Source: Eublepharis macularius
Lineage: Eukaryota; Chordata; Lepidosauria; Squamata; Eublepharidae
Length of the DNA stretch: 64,000 nt
Direction: 5' to 3'
Assembly (NCBI RefSeq): GCF_028583425.1
Contig: NC_072790.1
Location: 211,956,897 to 212,020,896, forward strand
Both the position numbers and the translations under genes were made by a program. Numbering within the stretch: the stretch's first letter is position 1; each line of letters begins with the position of its first letter. A model generated the notes under the pieces. The model worked only from the letters and a program-made list of their open reading frames with translations, had not been told where the DNA came from and made no database searches. Of this stretch, positions 35,945-47,910 are shown piece after piece.

Positions 35945-36155
35945 CTAGGTAGAATTGCCAGCTTCCAGGTGGGGTCTGGAGATATCCCAGAATTACAACT
36001 GATCCCGACTACACAATTCTCCTGGAAAAAATGGCTGATTTGAAAGGCAGGCATTATACCTTACTGAGGTCCCTCCCCACAAACCTCTCCTTGCTCTACC
36101 CCCAAATCTCTAGGAATTATCCCAACCTTGAGTTGGCAGTCCTACTACTAGAAGA
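35945..36155 (+). repeat. TAGGGTTGCCA-type interspersed repeat
   Basis: gaattgccagcttccaggtg at one end and ttgagttggcagtcc at the other form inverted ends. The direct repeat TACTA borders both sides. The interior matches the copies at 14957 and 50014 (tctggagatatcccagaatt). It behaves like a non-autonomous DNA transposon, superfamily unassigned. Confidence 0.6.
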
Positions 36156-36165
36156 TATGGTAGAA

Positions 36166-36494
36166 GCCATAAGAACATAAGAAGAGCCATGCTGGATCAG
36201 ACCAAAGGCCCATCCAAGCCATTATTCTGTTCACACAGTGGCTGACCATCTGCCTCTAGGAAGCCCACAAGCAAGATGGCTTCAATAGCATCCCCGTACC
36301 CATCCTCCCTAGCAACTGATATAAAGAGGCATACTGCCTCTCGTACTAGAGGGAGTAGATATCTATTGATAGTCTTGTCCTCCATGAATTTGTCTACTCC
36401 GCTTTTAAAGTCTTCCAAGTTGCGATCATTACCACATCCTGTGACAGCGAGTTCTGGTCTGCATATGAAGAAGTATCTCCTTGAGCCACCAGTT
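36166..36494 (+). mobile_element. LINE-like interspersed repeat (amniote type)
   Basis: ataagaacataagaagagcc, then atgctggatcagaccaaagg, then tcctccatgaatttgtctac and accacatcctgtgacagcga. This repeat is common in reptiles. I recognise the pattern but cannot fix its clade. The palindromic element at 36503 truncates it. Confidence 0.65.
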
Positions 36495-36502
36495 GAAATG
36501 GC

Positions 36503-36684
36503 AGCCATTTTCATACTGCTTACCGGCCACAGAACATCGCACCAAGCTCCCAGAATGACAGCGTCTTCCTGGCATGATTTCCCATCATAACTCCAGTTCT
36601 CACGCGAAATCACGCCAGGAAGACACTGTCATTCCGGAAGCTTGGAACGATGTTCCGTGGCTGATAAGCAATGTGAAAACGGCT
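36503..36684. mobile_element. MITE-like palindrome with about 85-bp inverted arms
   Basis: Left arm agccattttcatactgctta continues through cagaatgacagcgtcttcct. The right arm is its complement (aggaagacactgtcattccg ... taagcaatgtgaaaacggct). The arms extend about 85 bp each around a 6-10 bp centre. Only a GGC direct repeat is visible at the edges, so the superfamily is open. Confidence 0.75.
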
Positions 36685-36693
36685 GGCTTTTAA

Positions 36694-38445
36694 AAGGAAT
36701 CAGACAAATTTGTAGATGATAAGTTTGTCAGCAGCTGTTGATCATGTTGAGTAAATGTGAGCTCGGTGTTCAAATACCTCAGTACTAGATGACCATCATT
36801 TTCATGCTCTTCTTGTAAGCTTTCTAAAACATTTGGTCGACTGATTTTAGAATGCAGGACTGAAAGAGCATTGTTTTGCTTATTTTTGTATGTTCTTTAC
36901 CACCTAAATAATTGTATGTTTCTTAGACTTGCATTGGAATCTTGAACACATTTCTCTTCTTCCAGAAATGCATTTCTGACATCACAGCTTCAGCCTTTTC
37001 ACTTAGCCAAGAATCCCAAAAGATCTATTTACTTTATGTAAAGTTTCATAAAATTCTTGATTTATCACAGTGAAGTTACAATGTGGATGTATAAATTGTA
37101 TCAACAAGCAGTTGTAATTACAGGCTACAATGTAGTTGTGAGCAATTTCTGCTCCACATTGTTTACAATGTGCCCTGCAATTCACATGCAACGATCAGTT
37201 TTTGATGTTTAAAGGCCATCCAAAGTGCAGGAAACTGGACACAAATTAAACTCATCCCAGAAGATTACTGGTGGCTCCATGCCCAAAAAGAATTTTCCTC
37301 CGAGAACTTCCTGTGGTCCTAGGCCCTGATCCTCAGTTCTTCATCCCTTTTTCTCTGGAAAACAGCCAATGGAAACAAGTTGATGGTTCCGATGGGCCAA
37401 AAGGAGGAGGCTAAGCCACACATTTCATATAAGGCACAGCCAATTCACAAGCTAGTTCTTGTCCCTGAACATTTTTATCAGACCCTGATAGCGCTACACT
37501 TTAATATTTTTCATGTAGATGTGTGTATTTGGATGTGATGTTATGCTTTTGTGCTACATGATTGGAATACTCTTTACTGCTAGTTTACTATAATGGCTTT
37601 ATGAGGAAAGCTAAAGTCCATTGACTTTAGTGGAAGGGTGTAGCTGTGCTTGAAGTTTAATTGCAAAGATGACAAAGTATGCTTCCAGCCTCAGGGACCA
37701 CTGCTTGGAGTTCAAAGTGGCCCCAACTGTGTAGCCGTGGACCATCCCGTGTGCAAAATCCAATGAAATTCAGTTGCTACAAAAGCATAACTGTTTTAAA
37801 GATTTTAAATAACAGGAATCATGGCTTGTTGATACAATGATCTGCATTACTTTCTTAGTGACTTGGGCAAATTACCTTCTATTACCTGCACTGCCAACTT
37901 CACCAGACTCATCCTGCTATCTCTGGCCAATGACTGGAGCCTAATTTATGGTTGTGATTTATGGTTTTACTTTATGGTTGTTTATTTTTTATGGGAAATT
38001 TGAAAAATCTAATTCAGGTGCTTTTTATATCACAATAGTATTCACAGGGAAAGTTTCAATACATTTTTATAACTCCTTCCACCCAATCTCTAGACCCACA
38101 TTTCCTTCACTGATCAGCCTGAGCTTTTAAAATCTTTTTCTTAAAAAAAAAATCTGATTGTGTGCATGCCAGGCTATTCACACACTGCTGACGGAGATTA
38201 TTTTCACATTTATTTTGCTCTTTTCCTGTATTGCGCATGCCTATCTTGCAACCACTTAGGCGGGAGCTAGAAATGAGAGTGGATAATGTGATTGGTACCA
38301 AAAATAGTGTCTCCTCTTCTTCTCTCCTCCAATGTAATGCAAAATGTATGAAATGACATACTTGCCATCTGTGGTTCCCCCCTTCACTTGGTCAGCTACT
38401 ATTTGCACGGGAAGGTAAATTTAGGCTGTACTGACATGTATTTGA
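36694..38445. other. No recognisable gene or repeat
   Basis: Unique-looking, AT-rich. Confidence 0.4.
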
Positions 38446-38578
38446 ATTATATTATATTATATTATATTATATTATATTATATTATATTATATTATATTAT
38501 ATTATATTATATTATATTATATTATATTATATTATATTATATTATATTATATTATATTATATTATATTATATTATATT
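38446..38578 (+). repeat. (ATTAT)n microsatellite, about 26-27 units
   Basis: A nearly perfect pentanucleotide array of about 133 bp. It directly abuts the 3' end of an inverted LINE-type repeat, so it probably grew from that element's A/T-rich tail. The apparent 72-codon ORF over it (YIILY repeats) is an artefact. Confidence 0.95.
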
Positions 38579-38690
38579 TATATGCTGCCTTTCCACCCAG
38601 ATATAGGGTCCTCAAGGCAGCTAACAACAGATATTAAACATTAAAATAACACACACACTAAAAACATAGGGAAATATGAACAAACACACA
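38579..38690 (-). repeat. LINE 3' end
   Basis: tatgctgcctttccacccag, then tcctcaaggcagctaacaac: reverse complement of a common L2/CR1-like 3' terminus. Confidence 0.6.
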
Positions 38691-39114
38691 GATACACAAC
38701 CCTTGCAAACTACTGCTTCCCAAATATTTCCAAAGCTGATAGGAGGGGAGAGGTCTCTTGTGAGGACTGGATTTGCAGGGAGGGAGACCCATTTCCTGGG
38801 TAACTAAGGGGTGGGGAATGGGGAGATGTACTCATGCCCGCACATTGATCTCATTTCCCCTCCAGGAAACAATTAATAAGGTAAGGTCTTTCTATCTCCT
38901 TGGGATCTGATTGGTGCTATTCAGGAAAGCAAGCGAGCCCAGTGCCTGCCTGCTCCTGGAAGATACAAACTGAAACAAAACACGAACTTTTTAGTGGGAG
39001 AGATTTGTTTCAGTTTAGTTTCCCATTTTCGATTCAGTGTACTGGGCCAATAAAAGTTACTGCGGATATGCCAAACAAAACAAGTCTTCACCCATTAGTA
39101 GAAGTCAATGATAG

Positions 39115-39330
39115 AGAAAGATAGTTGAATCTCCCTAGGGAGGAAGTTCCAAAGTTTCGGTGCCATGACCAAGAAGGCCCTTTCTCAGGTTGCCACCTGT
39201 CTAGCCTCAGATGGTGGGGGCACCCAAAGCAGGCCCTCCAAAGATGACTGGAGTGGACAGGTAGATTCATATGGGAGAAGGCGATCCTTCAGCATGCTAG
39301 CCCCAAGCCATATAGGACTAGCATACTATA
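39115..39330 (+). repeat. Interspersed repeat, LINE-like, partial
   Basis: ccctagggaggaagttccaa, atgaccaagaaggccctttc, ctcagatggtgggggcaccc and ccccaagccatataggact follow the order of a familiar squamate repeat. Clade not assigned. Confidence 0.5.
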
Positions 39331-39965
39331 TGTTACTGGGGACGGGGGTGAGGAGAAGCAAAGAATGTTGATGGCAGCACCCCCACATCTGCTGTAATAT
39401 CTAGATAAATACAGACAACTTTTTAAGGGTTTCTCTCCTTTCCCCATTTTTCCTGCTTCCATGGCTTTAGCAGTATAGAACAGTTGTACACCTTGATCTA
39501 TGAACAAATTTGGCTAAAAAAAAATCACTAAGTCCACACACAAACTGTGATGCATGTTTTCAGGAAGGTAGTTGGTGATGTGAAAGACCTGAGACCCTGC
39601 AGAGTCACTGTATGTGTAGCTGGGTCTGGGCCATGGTCTTTGGCTGCAGACAAGCAATAGTTTTTATGATCACTAAAGATTATATGACATCATTATCCAT
39701 GGTGAGGCCACAGATATCTTTTGTGGCCAAGCAACCCATGAAGCACTTTCTTTGAAGCACTATAAGGACCTGTAAAAGGTCCAGAGACAGCAATGGAATA
39801 GGAGAAACAAGTTAGTACACTGTGAGCAGTTACTATTTTGTTATGAACTTTTTCAGCTCTCTGAAAAAATAATCCAGCTCCATTTAGTTCTATATTCAGG
39901 AGAGGGAGATAATAAGAAAACCCTTTCAAGGTTGTGGTGAATTTAGATAAGATGGAGATTGCAAG

Positions 39966-40289
39966 TAGGGCTACAACAATTAGTCAATTCATCAGTTAGA
40001 TTAATCAATTAAAAACTCTTCAATGAATGCCCATAATTAAATAGGCAATACATTTTTTAAAAATGTACAGAATTTTTGATCAAAGTACAAGTAGCAAAAC
40101 AACAGATAACAAGTACTGTCTTAGAAGAGGCACATCTTTTTTCTCTTGAATGCTGCACGAAGGGCCTGTTTTTACTAAAACTGTTGATGTTTTTATCTTA
40201 GATATTGTTGTTTTTATCTTTCATTGTAACTTTTAAATGTTGTTATCCATTCTGAGCCCACTTGTGGGGAGAACGGAGTATAAATCGAA

Positions 40290-40324
<35 letters not shown>

Positions 40325-40470
40325 ATACCTTTTCTAAGATGGTGCCTGCTGTGCAAGTATAATTATTTTAAAAACTGTGTTTTGTTTGTATGAAAAGTTA
40401 CTCAGATTTAATGAATAAATTAACATTCATGTGATTCATTAAGATTTCTGAATTGTGCGACAACAACTAG
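39966..40470. mobile_element. Possible hAT-like fold-back element, split by a LINE tail
   Basis: gggctacaacaattagtcaa at the left; internal inverted pieces agaggcacatctt / aagatggtgcct surround a LINE 3' end at about 40150-40326. The ends are too eroded for a target-site duplication. Low confidence. Confidence 0.35.
40150..40326 (+). repeat. LINE 3' end with (AAAT)n tail
   Basis: tctgagcccacttgtgggga, then gtataaatcgaat and a run of AAAT units from about 40288 to 40326. Confidence 0.7.
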
Positions 40471-40471
40471 T

Positions 40472-42110
40472 TATGTCCTTTTCAAATAATAAGTTTGGAA
40501 TCTGCAGGATTCATGGCAGTGGCAGGAGACAGGAGAAATTATTTGGAAATTTAATTACGTACAATTTATCTGCCCCTACACAGAAATCTTCCTTCCTATG
40601 ATACTATATTTAGGGATCAGGGATTGAACAGGTCAGTTTCCCAGTCTCTGCCCCCCTCCCACAGGCTTTCAGCATTCGGTTCCTTTGGGAGCATGTTCAG
40701 TGCTCATTGGACCATTTTGTTTTCTTTTCCCTACACCTGAGGTGTCCCCTGAGTATGTAGTAAATTCTTTTCTCTCTCTTTCTTTCTCTGTGATCTCATT
40801 TTTCTGGTTTTATGATTGATATAAACCCTCACTTTAATATTTGTTATAGCCTCTGTAATAACGACTAGAAGGTAGCTTCTATCCATACCTATATTGACAT
40901 ACAAGCTAGCATGCAACTACCTTCAAAATAGATTCCTGTTTACTGGTAGCAAACTGCCTTTACCCACTGCCTAGAGACAGCCTTGTCAGCTCCCAAAGTT
41001 AACAGCTGCAGTTGTTTCTTGGTACAGATATGAAGAAGCAAAATGTAATTTCTCCTGAGGAAGTTAGAGGTGCTTCAAATATCAGGTTTTTAACACTCAG
41101 CTATGTGGTACAGACACCTAGTTCTTTCTTATTTGTACTGTTTGTGTGCGTGTGCGTGTGCGTGCATGTATGCAAGACCTACGACAGTTATTCTAAATGT
41201 GTTAGAATTTAAAATCAAAACTGTGAAATCAAGAACAATCAGTTGCACTATAAGATATGGGATGCAGGACTTCAGGGCTCCAAGTTGATCCTTGTGGACA
41301 AGGAGAATTCAGGGCTGATGTCATGGACTGGTATGATGGGGAATTTGCCAAGGCCACAGCCTGGCAGAGGCCTGTTGCCAGATGCTTGGCCAGTTTGTTT
41401 GTAGCAGGAATGGGAGATCATCACACATAACACATAGGCCTCTGAGACAGTCTCTGATTTCATGCTGGGAGAGCTACCTGGAGGAAGCAGAGCAGAACTC
41501 CTTCATGCTCTCTTGAACAGGGCTTTTATAAAAAAACTGTGCTCCAATCCCTCCTCTTAGGATAGTGTGCATGAATGCACATGTATGATGGGGAAGCATG
41601 CTTCATAGAGGGGCCAGGGGAGGGGATCTTTCTCAGAGGCCCTTAACTCTTGAAACAGACCCTAGGAATGCCTCCCCCACCCAGCCTTGTTCAGAAGTAT
41701 GTGGTAATTGATGTTTGCTTGGTTTTGCTTTCACCCTATTGTTGAAGATTCCCACCATCTTGCAAAATTGGTCTGTGTTTTATTGCATTCTTCATAACCT
41801 TGTGTGCTTGCCTTCCCACAAGAAGAGTCTGTGATGTAATACTACACAGGTGTAGCAGTGTTCATGCGGCAGCTCTGTGCCCAAGGCTTCCATCTCCTCT
41901 GCTACTCTGATTACACATCTGGCTTCAATTTATAATTTTTATTCTTCCTCTTTAGCTTGAGTTGTTGTGAAATGTGTATATTGAGAACTGAGAGCTGCTT
42001 GTTGCCAAGAAAGAGCGGGACAGAAAGACTGTGGACTGATGAGAGGCAAGGACTCCCTCTTTCGTTGCTATCTGATTGGTTCTTCTGGTGTTCAGTGGAG
42101 TGTAACCGTT
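40472..42110. other. No recognisable gene or repeat
   Basis: Includes a short GT-rich patch at 41142-41170. No supported coding sequence. Confidence 0.4.
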
Positions 42111-42114
42111 TTGA

Positions 42115-42275
42115 GTGGCCCACTGTGGCTGTTTCCAGATGGCTTACCTGAAGGCGCTCCATGCCGCAATGTTGTGGATCGTGCTGGGGAAAACGCAAAA
42201 TATCGCGTTTTCTCGTGTGAGTTTTGCGCGACGTGGCATGGAGCGGTTTCAGGTGAGCCATCTGGAAACGGCCAA
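42115..42275. mobile_element. MITE-like element with about 40-bp inverted ends
   Basis: Left end ggctgtttccagatggctta and on through cgctccatgcc; right end ggcatggagcggtttcaggt and on through tctggaaacggcc. These are complements with about 4 mismatches. The interior also contains a gaaaacgc...gcgttttc hairpin. No clear target-site duplication was seen. Confidence 0.75.
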
Positions 42276-42414
42276 TGTTAGACATAGAGGTACAATTGTG
42301 AAATGAAACTTCTTAAGAGTCTGAACATGGGTTTTTTGATGCAATTTGGATTGGGGATTTTTTTTAAGGACTGTGGAGGCAAGAAGGTCTTTTTCAGTGG
42401 TGACCCCAGGTGGT

Positions 42415-42745
42415 AGAATAATCTAGAGCCCCCGAGTGGTATGGCGCACTCCCGTGCCCACAGTGGCCCAATTCAGGCTGAAATGCACCCCGCAGCAGGC
42501 CCATTTCGGTCCGAATCGTGCCCTGTAGTGGGCCAATCCAGCCCCTTGGTGAGCGCGGGAACACTCCCAACCGCCCTTTGACCTGAATGATGACATCACT
42601 TCCCAGAAGTGATGTCATTGCGCAAACTGGGAGCATGGTCAAAGTGCACGTGCACGTGAAACCAGGACCCAGGGCAGCAGCGAGGTAGGTGCCAGACTCC
42701 CAGTCTCCCACTGCGGGAGTCAAGAGACCTGGCAACCTGACTGAC
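42415..42745 (-). repeat. GC-rich interspersed repeat, partial
   Basis: Contains gatgacatcacttcccagaa and its complement (agtgatgtcattg), and ends in gagacctggcaacctg, like the right end of the element at 23235. Left end not defined. Confidence 0.4.
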
Positions 42746-43990
42746 TTACTTTGATAAGCCAATGGCTGACTCAGGCAGGTTCATGTGCATTTAACTTGGC
42801 TGATGAAGGGGGCCTAGCTGTTGTCTTTTCCCCTGATGCGGCTAGGGGAACAGCTGCTGATGGAAGTATTTCTGGGAAAAGAGGAGCCAAATGGCACTTT
42901 GTCTTAGCTAAAGATGTGAAAGTGTGGAAAATTCAGGATATATTTTCACTCTTGTGAAATATTGTCTCTTTTGGAAAGAGTAAAATGCTTCAAGACAAGA
43001 CTTTATTCACTCAAAATACATAATAAGAAGATTCTTATTTGAGGCAGTCTGCAGAATTATGTTATGATGTTTCCTGTGTATACTGTAGCTATACTATATT
43101 TTCAAGAATACTTTTATTCTTTAAGCAAGATGAATTTTGTCCACAATTAATATGCTGCATTGTACATGGTGATAATAAACTATTGATGTGCTCAGTGTTT
43201 CCCATGTTTCAAAGTATAACTTGATATCCAGATATGCTGCTGGTTCTGTTGTGACCATATGAGATGTTTCTGTACATAATAATATACATTTTTAAATTTT
43301 CTACAAAATATGTCTCTTTTATTTTATTATCTTTTCTGTATCTACCTTTCAGATGGCAAAAAATAGGGTAGCCTAGTTTGCAGCTCTCTTTTGGGTATTC
43401 GGTACATTCACAATTTTGCTCGTATAATCATAAAGCATTTTAAAATTTCACAAATATGCCACAATTTTATATGTTAAGTAAGTTCTAAATAATGCATTTG
43501 TTAATGTTGTAAAACCAAATTAGGGTAATAAGAAATTGAATATTGCAAATTTTTCATTTCCCCGACAGATCCACATACATTCATAATGATATTACGTCTC
43601 TGATTAAAGAGCATTAATAAAAGGAAGCTGACATTGAAAGTATCTGGGCCTCTCTGCTTTCTTCCCTTTTAATTTGAACCAATGGTTGAGTTATGTATGG
43701 ATTAATTTTACCTTGCTAAAGTTAGGTTGGAGTTTTGGTTGCCACAAAAGAGAGTGATTTATATATAGGGTTTTAATGACTAAGATGGAAAAAAGTCCAG
43801 CAGTCTCCTGTGAGCTTGGCACTTAGAGTTAATAATTGTGTTTTCTTTGCCCAAGGGCAAACTAAGGTTGGAGAGATATTTGAGACGTGCTCTTTAAGTA
43901 ACACAACATTTTGGAGAGAGAGAACAAATGGGAGCCTATGAACATTCACATTGGAGGGGTAGGAAATGGGTCTGGAGGATGCACATCATC
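42746..43990. other. No recognisable gene or repeat
   Basis: AT-rich, unique-looking. No ORF of note. Confidence 0.4.
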
Positions 43991-44195
43991 TAGGGTTGCC
44001 AGTCTTCCAGTGGGAGTGAAGTATTCCCCGCTCCCAGTTCCTGTTTCCTGCTGCCACTGTGATCAAGAGCAGGAGAAATTTTTTTAGAAATGGTTGTTGG
44101 GCCTATGGCATGACATTGCTTCCAGGGAAAACCCAATGGCTGCCCCTGGTGTCTCCCCCAGTTCCCCACTGATTGCTAGGTCAGGCCTGGCAACC
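43991..44195 (+). mobile_element. DNA-transposon-like element with TAGGGTTGCCAG ends
   Basis: tagggttgccagtcttccag at the left and aggcctggcaacc at the right are inverted complements. The interior is GC-rich. Related in its ends to the element at 23235. No clean target-site duplication. Confidence 0.5.
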
Positions 44196-45054
44196 AGAGG
44201 TGCATCTTTGGAGGCCAGTTGCTGAAGGGACATTTATACTTTGCTACTTAAAAGATCTCTTGGGAAGTGACTAAGCTCACAGGATATGGACTATACAAAC
44301 TCTCACATGTGGACATGTGAAACCTGATATCTGCATGCTACTCCTTGCTGCTAGGAATAGCCCCCTGGCAACATGCATCCACATCTTTTGGTCCCATTTG
44401 TATTGGGATTTAGAGATGGTTGATTGGGCTCCCAATTTTTGAGGGGGGGCGGATTATATGTGAGTTTATTTGTTGTGGGGAATAGTTTTGTATGGAGGAG
44501 CACACAAAAATCACATGCGTCCCCACCTAGTATCCTGGAGTACATCCTACACACAGCTCTTCCCCCTAGATTTGTTTTCACATGCCTTATAACCACCTAT
44601 TTGTTATTTTAAAAGTAAGTAGATTCTTCATCATTTTCTGAAAAGTGAGAATGTTGTACTCATTCCAGTGACACACTTTCTCCCAGACTTTCAGGAGGCA
44701 AAAAGGATTGATGAAAAATGAAACTACAAAGTAAAGATAAACAGACCTACAACTGAAACAGCCTCATTTGAGACGTCATGCCAATTCTTGCATCAATTTC
44801 CAGTGGAGTAAATTATAACTTACTTAGACATCAGTGAGGACAGTCTGATTTTGATGCCTTTCAGGTACTTTTTCAGGAATTCTGTGATGCTACTTATACT
44901 TTGGAATTATTATTGCATATCTGAAGAATTTTCACTTATTAAAGCTTTAATCTAAAAAACAGACTTTTGATCCAGGCTATATTTCTTTAAGCTTTTTGTT
45001 ACTATGAAATTTGAATATGAATTCAAATTTTGAACTTGGAGTTATGAATCTCAA
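44196..45054. other. No recognisable gene or repeat
   Basis: Nothing supported. Confidence 0.4.
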
Positions 45055-45330
45055 GAACCAGTGTGGTGGAGAGATTAGAGCATCGACTAAGATCTGGAAG
45101 ACCTAGCTCTGAATTCCCAATCTGCCACAGAAACTTTGCAGATTGGACAAAGTTTGGGTGATTTTCCCGAGTGATTTTCTCAAGGTCATCCAGACCTTGG
45201 ACAAATCACCCACTCTCAACCTAACCTACTTTACAGAGTTGATGTGAGGATAAAATTGAGAAGGTGAGAATATTGTAAGCCGCTTTAGGGATAAAAGTGG
45301 GGTATAAATGAAGTAAGTAAATAAATAATA
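45055..45330 (+). repeat. tRNA-derived SINE (family B), plus orientation
   Basis: ccagtgtggtggagagatta, a diverged tRNA-like head, then aatcacccactctcaaccta, ttgatgtgaggataaaattg, gtaagccgctttagggataa and a gtataaatgaagtaa(ATAA)n tail. Confidence 0.75.
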
Positions 45331-45431
45331 CTGCTGAAATTAAAAAGGTGTTGGTTGGAAGTTACAGCAGCCTAAATTAAAACTGTATTAGGAAAAAGAA
45401 CCAGAAAGCAGAGTAAGTTGCTTTGAGTGAG

Positions 45432-45650
45432 TAACTTCATTTTTACCCTGCCTTTCTCCCAAGTGGGGATGCAAAGTGAATCACGTTTTTCTTCTCTGTT
45501 TTAACCTCACAGTAACCCTGTAAGGTAGGTTAGGCTGAGTGTGACTGGCCCAACATCACCCTGCAGGCTTCCATGAGAGACTGGAAATTTGTACCTGAGT
45601 CTTCCAGATCCAAGCCTGTCACTCTAACCACTGCACCATACCAGCTGAGG
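45432..45650 (-). repeat. tRNA-derived SINE (family B), nearly full length
   Basis: Reverse orientation: ttttaccctgcctttctccc, then taaccctgtaaggtaggtta, ctggcccaacatcaccctgc, and the antisense tRNA head ctctaaccactgcaccatac. Confidence 0.85.
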
Positions 45651-46228
45651 GTTTTTAAAAATTGTATATATTATACACAAGCAAAGTCCTTAGAAAACCA
45701 ATGATGTTTTCCAGAGCAGCCATAGCAATTTGCTACAATTTGGGATGACTGATCTCGGTATACACAATTTCCATTGATAGTGTGTTAAGTCCCCCTTGAA
45801 TGAAAAGTCCATTGCAGTAGTAACAATGCAATCATTTTAGGGCTGTCATCAACCAATTACAGGTGTTTTTTAGTAGATTATTCTTCTGCCTTTTAACCGA
45901 TTAACTCATTGAACAAATTTAAATAAAAGTGCAAATCACCACAACCTTAGTCATCATGATGTCTTTTTTGAGTTAAATCTGAGGTAATTTTAGAACTACC
46001 ATGAACTGTTATTTATTCTGTGACATACATAAATCCACTGCTCTCTCAAAAAGTTGACCAAGGCAGTTTGGGGCTAAAAATCACATAAATATAATAAAAA
46101 CAGCAAAAGCAGCATCAAAAGCTTTAAAAACATAAAGACAGAATAAACTGCATGAAACAGCAGCATATGTAAAATGAAATGTTGGGTAGAAAACCTGCAA
46201 CAAGAACTCAGATGAAACAATACCTACA

Positions 46229-46372
46229 TTAAGTGTTGTCAAGTCACCACTGACTTATGGTGATCTCAGCAAGGGCCTTTCAAGGTAGGTGAGAAGCAAG
46301 GGTGGTTTGCCATTGCCTTCCTCTTCAGGGTCTTCCTTGGTGGTCTTCCATCCAAGTATTGACTCTGCTTAG
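46229..46372 (-). repeat. 5S rRNA-derived SINE, left part (split)
   Basis: agtgttgtcaagtcaccact, then ggtttgccattgccttcctc, then gtggtcttccatccaagtat. It resumes at 46622 with cttcagagatctgattatat. The insertion at 46373-46613 lies inside the 5S-like head. Confidence 0.82.
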
Positions 46373-46613
46373 GTTCTGGATAGTTTCGGTGGGTAGCCGT
46401 GTTGGTCTACAGTAGAACAGCAGGACTTTCGTCTGGTAGTACCTTAGAGACTGACAAGATTTTCAGAGTGTAAGCTTTTGAGAATCACAGCTCCTTTCTT
46501 CAGACACTGCAGCCATTCAGACATGTCAGTCTGAAGAAGAGAGCTCTGACTCTCAAAAGCTTACACTCTGAAAATCTTGTTGGTCTCTAAGGTGCCACTG
46601 GACTAAAATCCTA
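46373..46613. mobile_element. Hammerhead-bearing retroelement (family 2), inverted pair
   Basis: The left arm is minus and complete to its tail (gggtagccgtgttggtctac). The right arm is plus and trimmed at ggactaaaatccta. Inverted repeats include aagattttcagagtgtaagc and its complement. An 8-bp duplication, ctgcttag, flanks it (46365-46372 and 46614-46621), and removing one copy restores the 5S SINE. Both arms carry the CTGAAGA motif and stem II, but with AAAA in place of GAAA, so both ribozyme cores look dead. Confidence 0.75.
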
Positions 46614-46621
46614 CTGCTTAG

Positions 46622-46655
46622 CTTCAGAGATCTGATTATATGAGGCTATATCGTA
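46622..46655 (-). repeat. 5S rRNA-derived SINE, right part (split)
   Basis: Continuation of the SINE at 46229, carrying the reverse of the GATCTCTGAAGCTAAGC 5S segment across the insertion point. Confidence 0.75.
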
Positions 46656-47019
46656 CTGCCTTCACTCCCCAGATTAAAAAATATGGAGGTAAAGGAAACA
46701 CAAACACTTTTTTAAATGGCTTGGATATGATAGAACTTTGAATGGGGAAAGTTTGTGGAAGGGACTTTTGCTATTTCCCTCTTCCACTGCAGCCTACACT
46801 CTCTGAAAAGCTGTTCTTGGGGACTTTCAGGAATGTTAGGGGACAGTAGCCCAAATGCATCACTTTAGTATGTGTTATACCATTTTTCTTAACAACTCCA
46901 AGGTGTTACAAACATAACATTTCATATGCAATAAATAATTAAAACATCATATTGGAATTGGTAAAGTTGCTTATTACATAAAGTCAGTGGTAATTATTGA
47001 CTATCTGTTGGTCTGTTGT

Positions 47020-47155
47020 GATTGCTTATGGGTTGGTTCGTTCCTTTAATTTTGTTTGATTGGATTTTAAATGATTGCCAGCCACCTTGGGGGTGGAGAT
47101 ACTGGCTTTTGATGACTGAAAGGTAGACACAATCTTTAAATATAAATAAATACAC
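47020..47155 (+). repeat. LINE 3' end
   Basis: gattgccagccaccttgggg, then a short A/T-rich tail aatataaataaatac. Confidence 0.55.
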
Positions 47156-47365
47156 TTCTGTGTGGATCTACACTGTGTGGGAGCCTAAGTGAAGAAATGT
47201 AGGTTCACTGGCAAGTCCAGGATCTCTCCAGAGGTACCAGAAGCATTCTTGTTCTGCCACTGCAAGAAAGGGGGGACTCGCTTCTTCCTGCATTCCCTCC
47301 ATGAAATACAGTTCGGGATCTTTTTCTTAGCAATCCACAGAAGTGGGCACCTCCTAAGGAAAGGG

Positions 47366-47385
47366 GTGTGTGTGTGTGTGTGTGT
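47366..47385 (+). repeat. (GT)n microsatellite
   Basis: About ten GT units. Confidence 0.9.
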
Positions 47386-47564
47386 TCAGAGTTCCAGTAT
47401 GAAGCTAGGTACAGAACACATATTAAGGTTAGTTAAAATGAAGTTAATTTGTCCCTTTTGCCAGTCAGCAAACATATCATTTTTCTCCAAATATAGATTC
47501 CCTCCACCCCACCAGTAGTGAAATATCAGTCCATCAGTGTGCAGCCACACATTATGAGGATTCA

Positions 47565-47640
47565 TCACTGATAAGTTGCTTTGGGTCCCTATTGGGGAAA
47601 AGGGGGGGGTATAAATGAAGTAAAAGAAAATAAAATTATG
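47565..47640 (+). repeat. SINE (family B) 3' end
   Basis: agttgctttgggtccctatt, then gggggggtataaatgaagta and A-rich tail. Confidence 0.6.
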
Positions 47641-47719
47641 GGAAGTAATATCCCGCCTTTTTTGTTGTTGTCCTCAAAGTGTTTAGTGTTTCCTCAGTGT
47701 TCCCTCCTCCCTGCTCTAT

Positions 47720-47910
47720 GTTTTAATTGTTGTTTTTATATCTTTATATTTGTTTAGCTCTGGTTTTAATTACCTTAATGGTGTTTTGTTGTTTGTTTGG
47801 TTTTAATGGTTTAAAATGTGGTTTTATTAAGTGTATTTTAATTTGTTGGCTGCCTTGGTGGTGCTTTTGAGGGCAGAAAGGTGTAAAATAGAATAAATTT
47901 AAAAAAGAAA
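47720..47910 (+). repeat. LINE 3' end
   Basis: T-rich 3' UTR with ttggctgccttggtggtgct and agggcagaaaggtgtaaaat, ending in an A-rich tail. Confidence 0.55.

Noticed and set aside
38388..38606. 72-codon ORF with YIILY repeats
   Set aside because: It is the translation of a pentanucleotide microsatellite.
46373..46613. DNA transposon interpretation of the family-2 palindromes, based on an 8-bp duplication
   Set aside because: Another copy (57794) has a 17-bp duplication and the arm ends are variable, which fits target-primed retrotransposition better than hAT.
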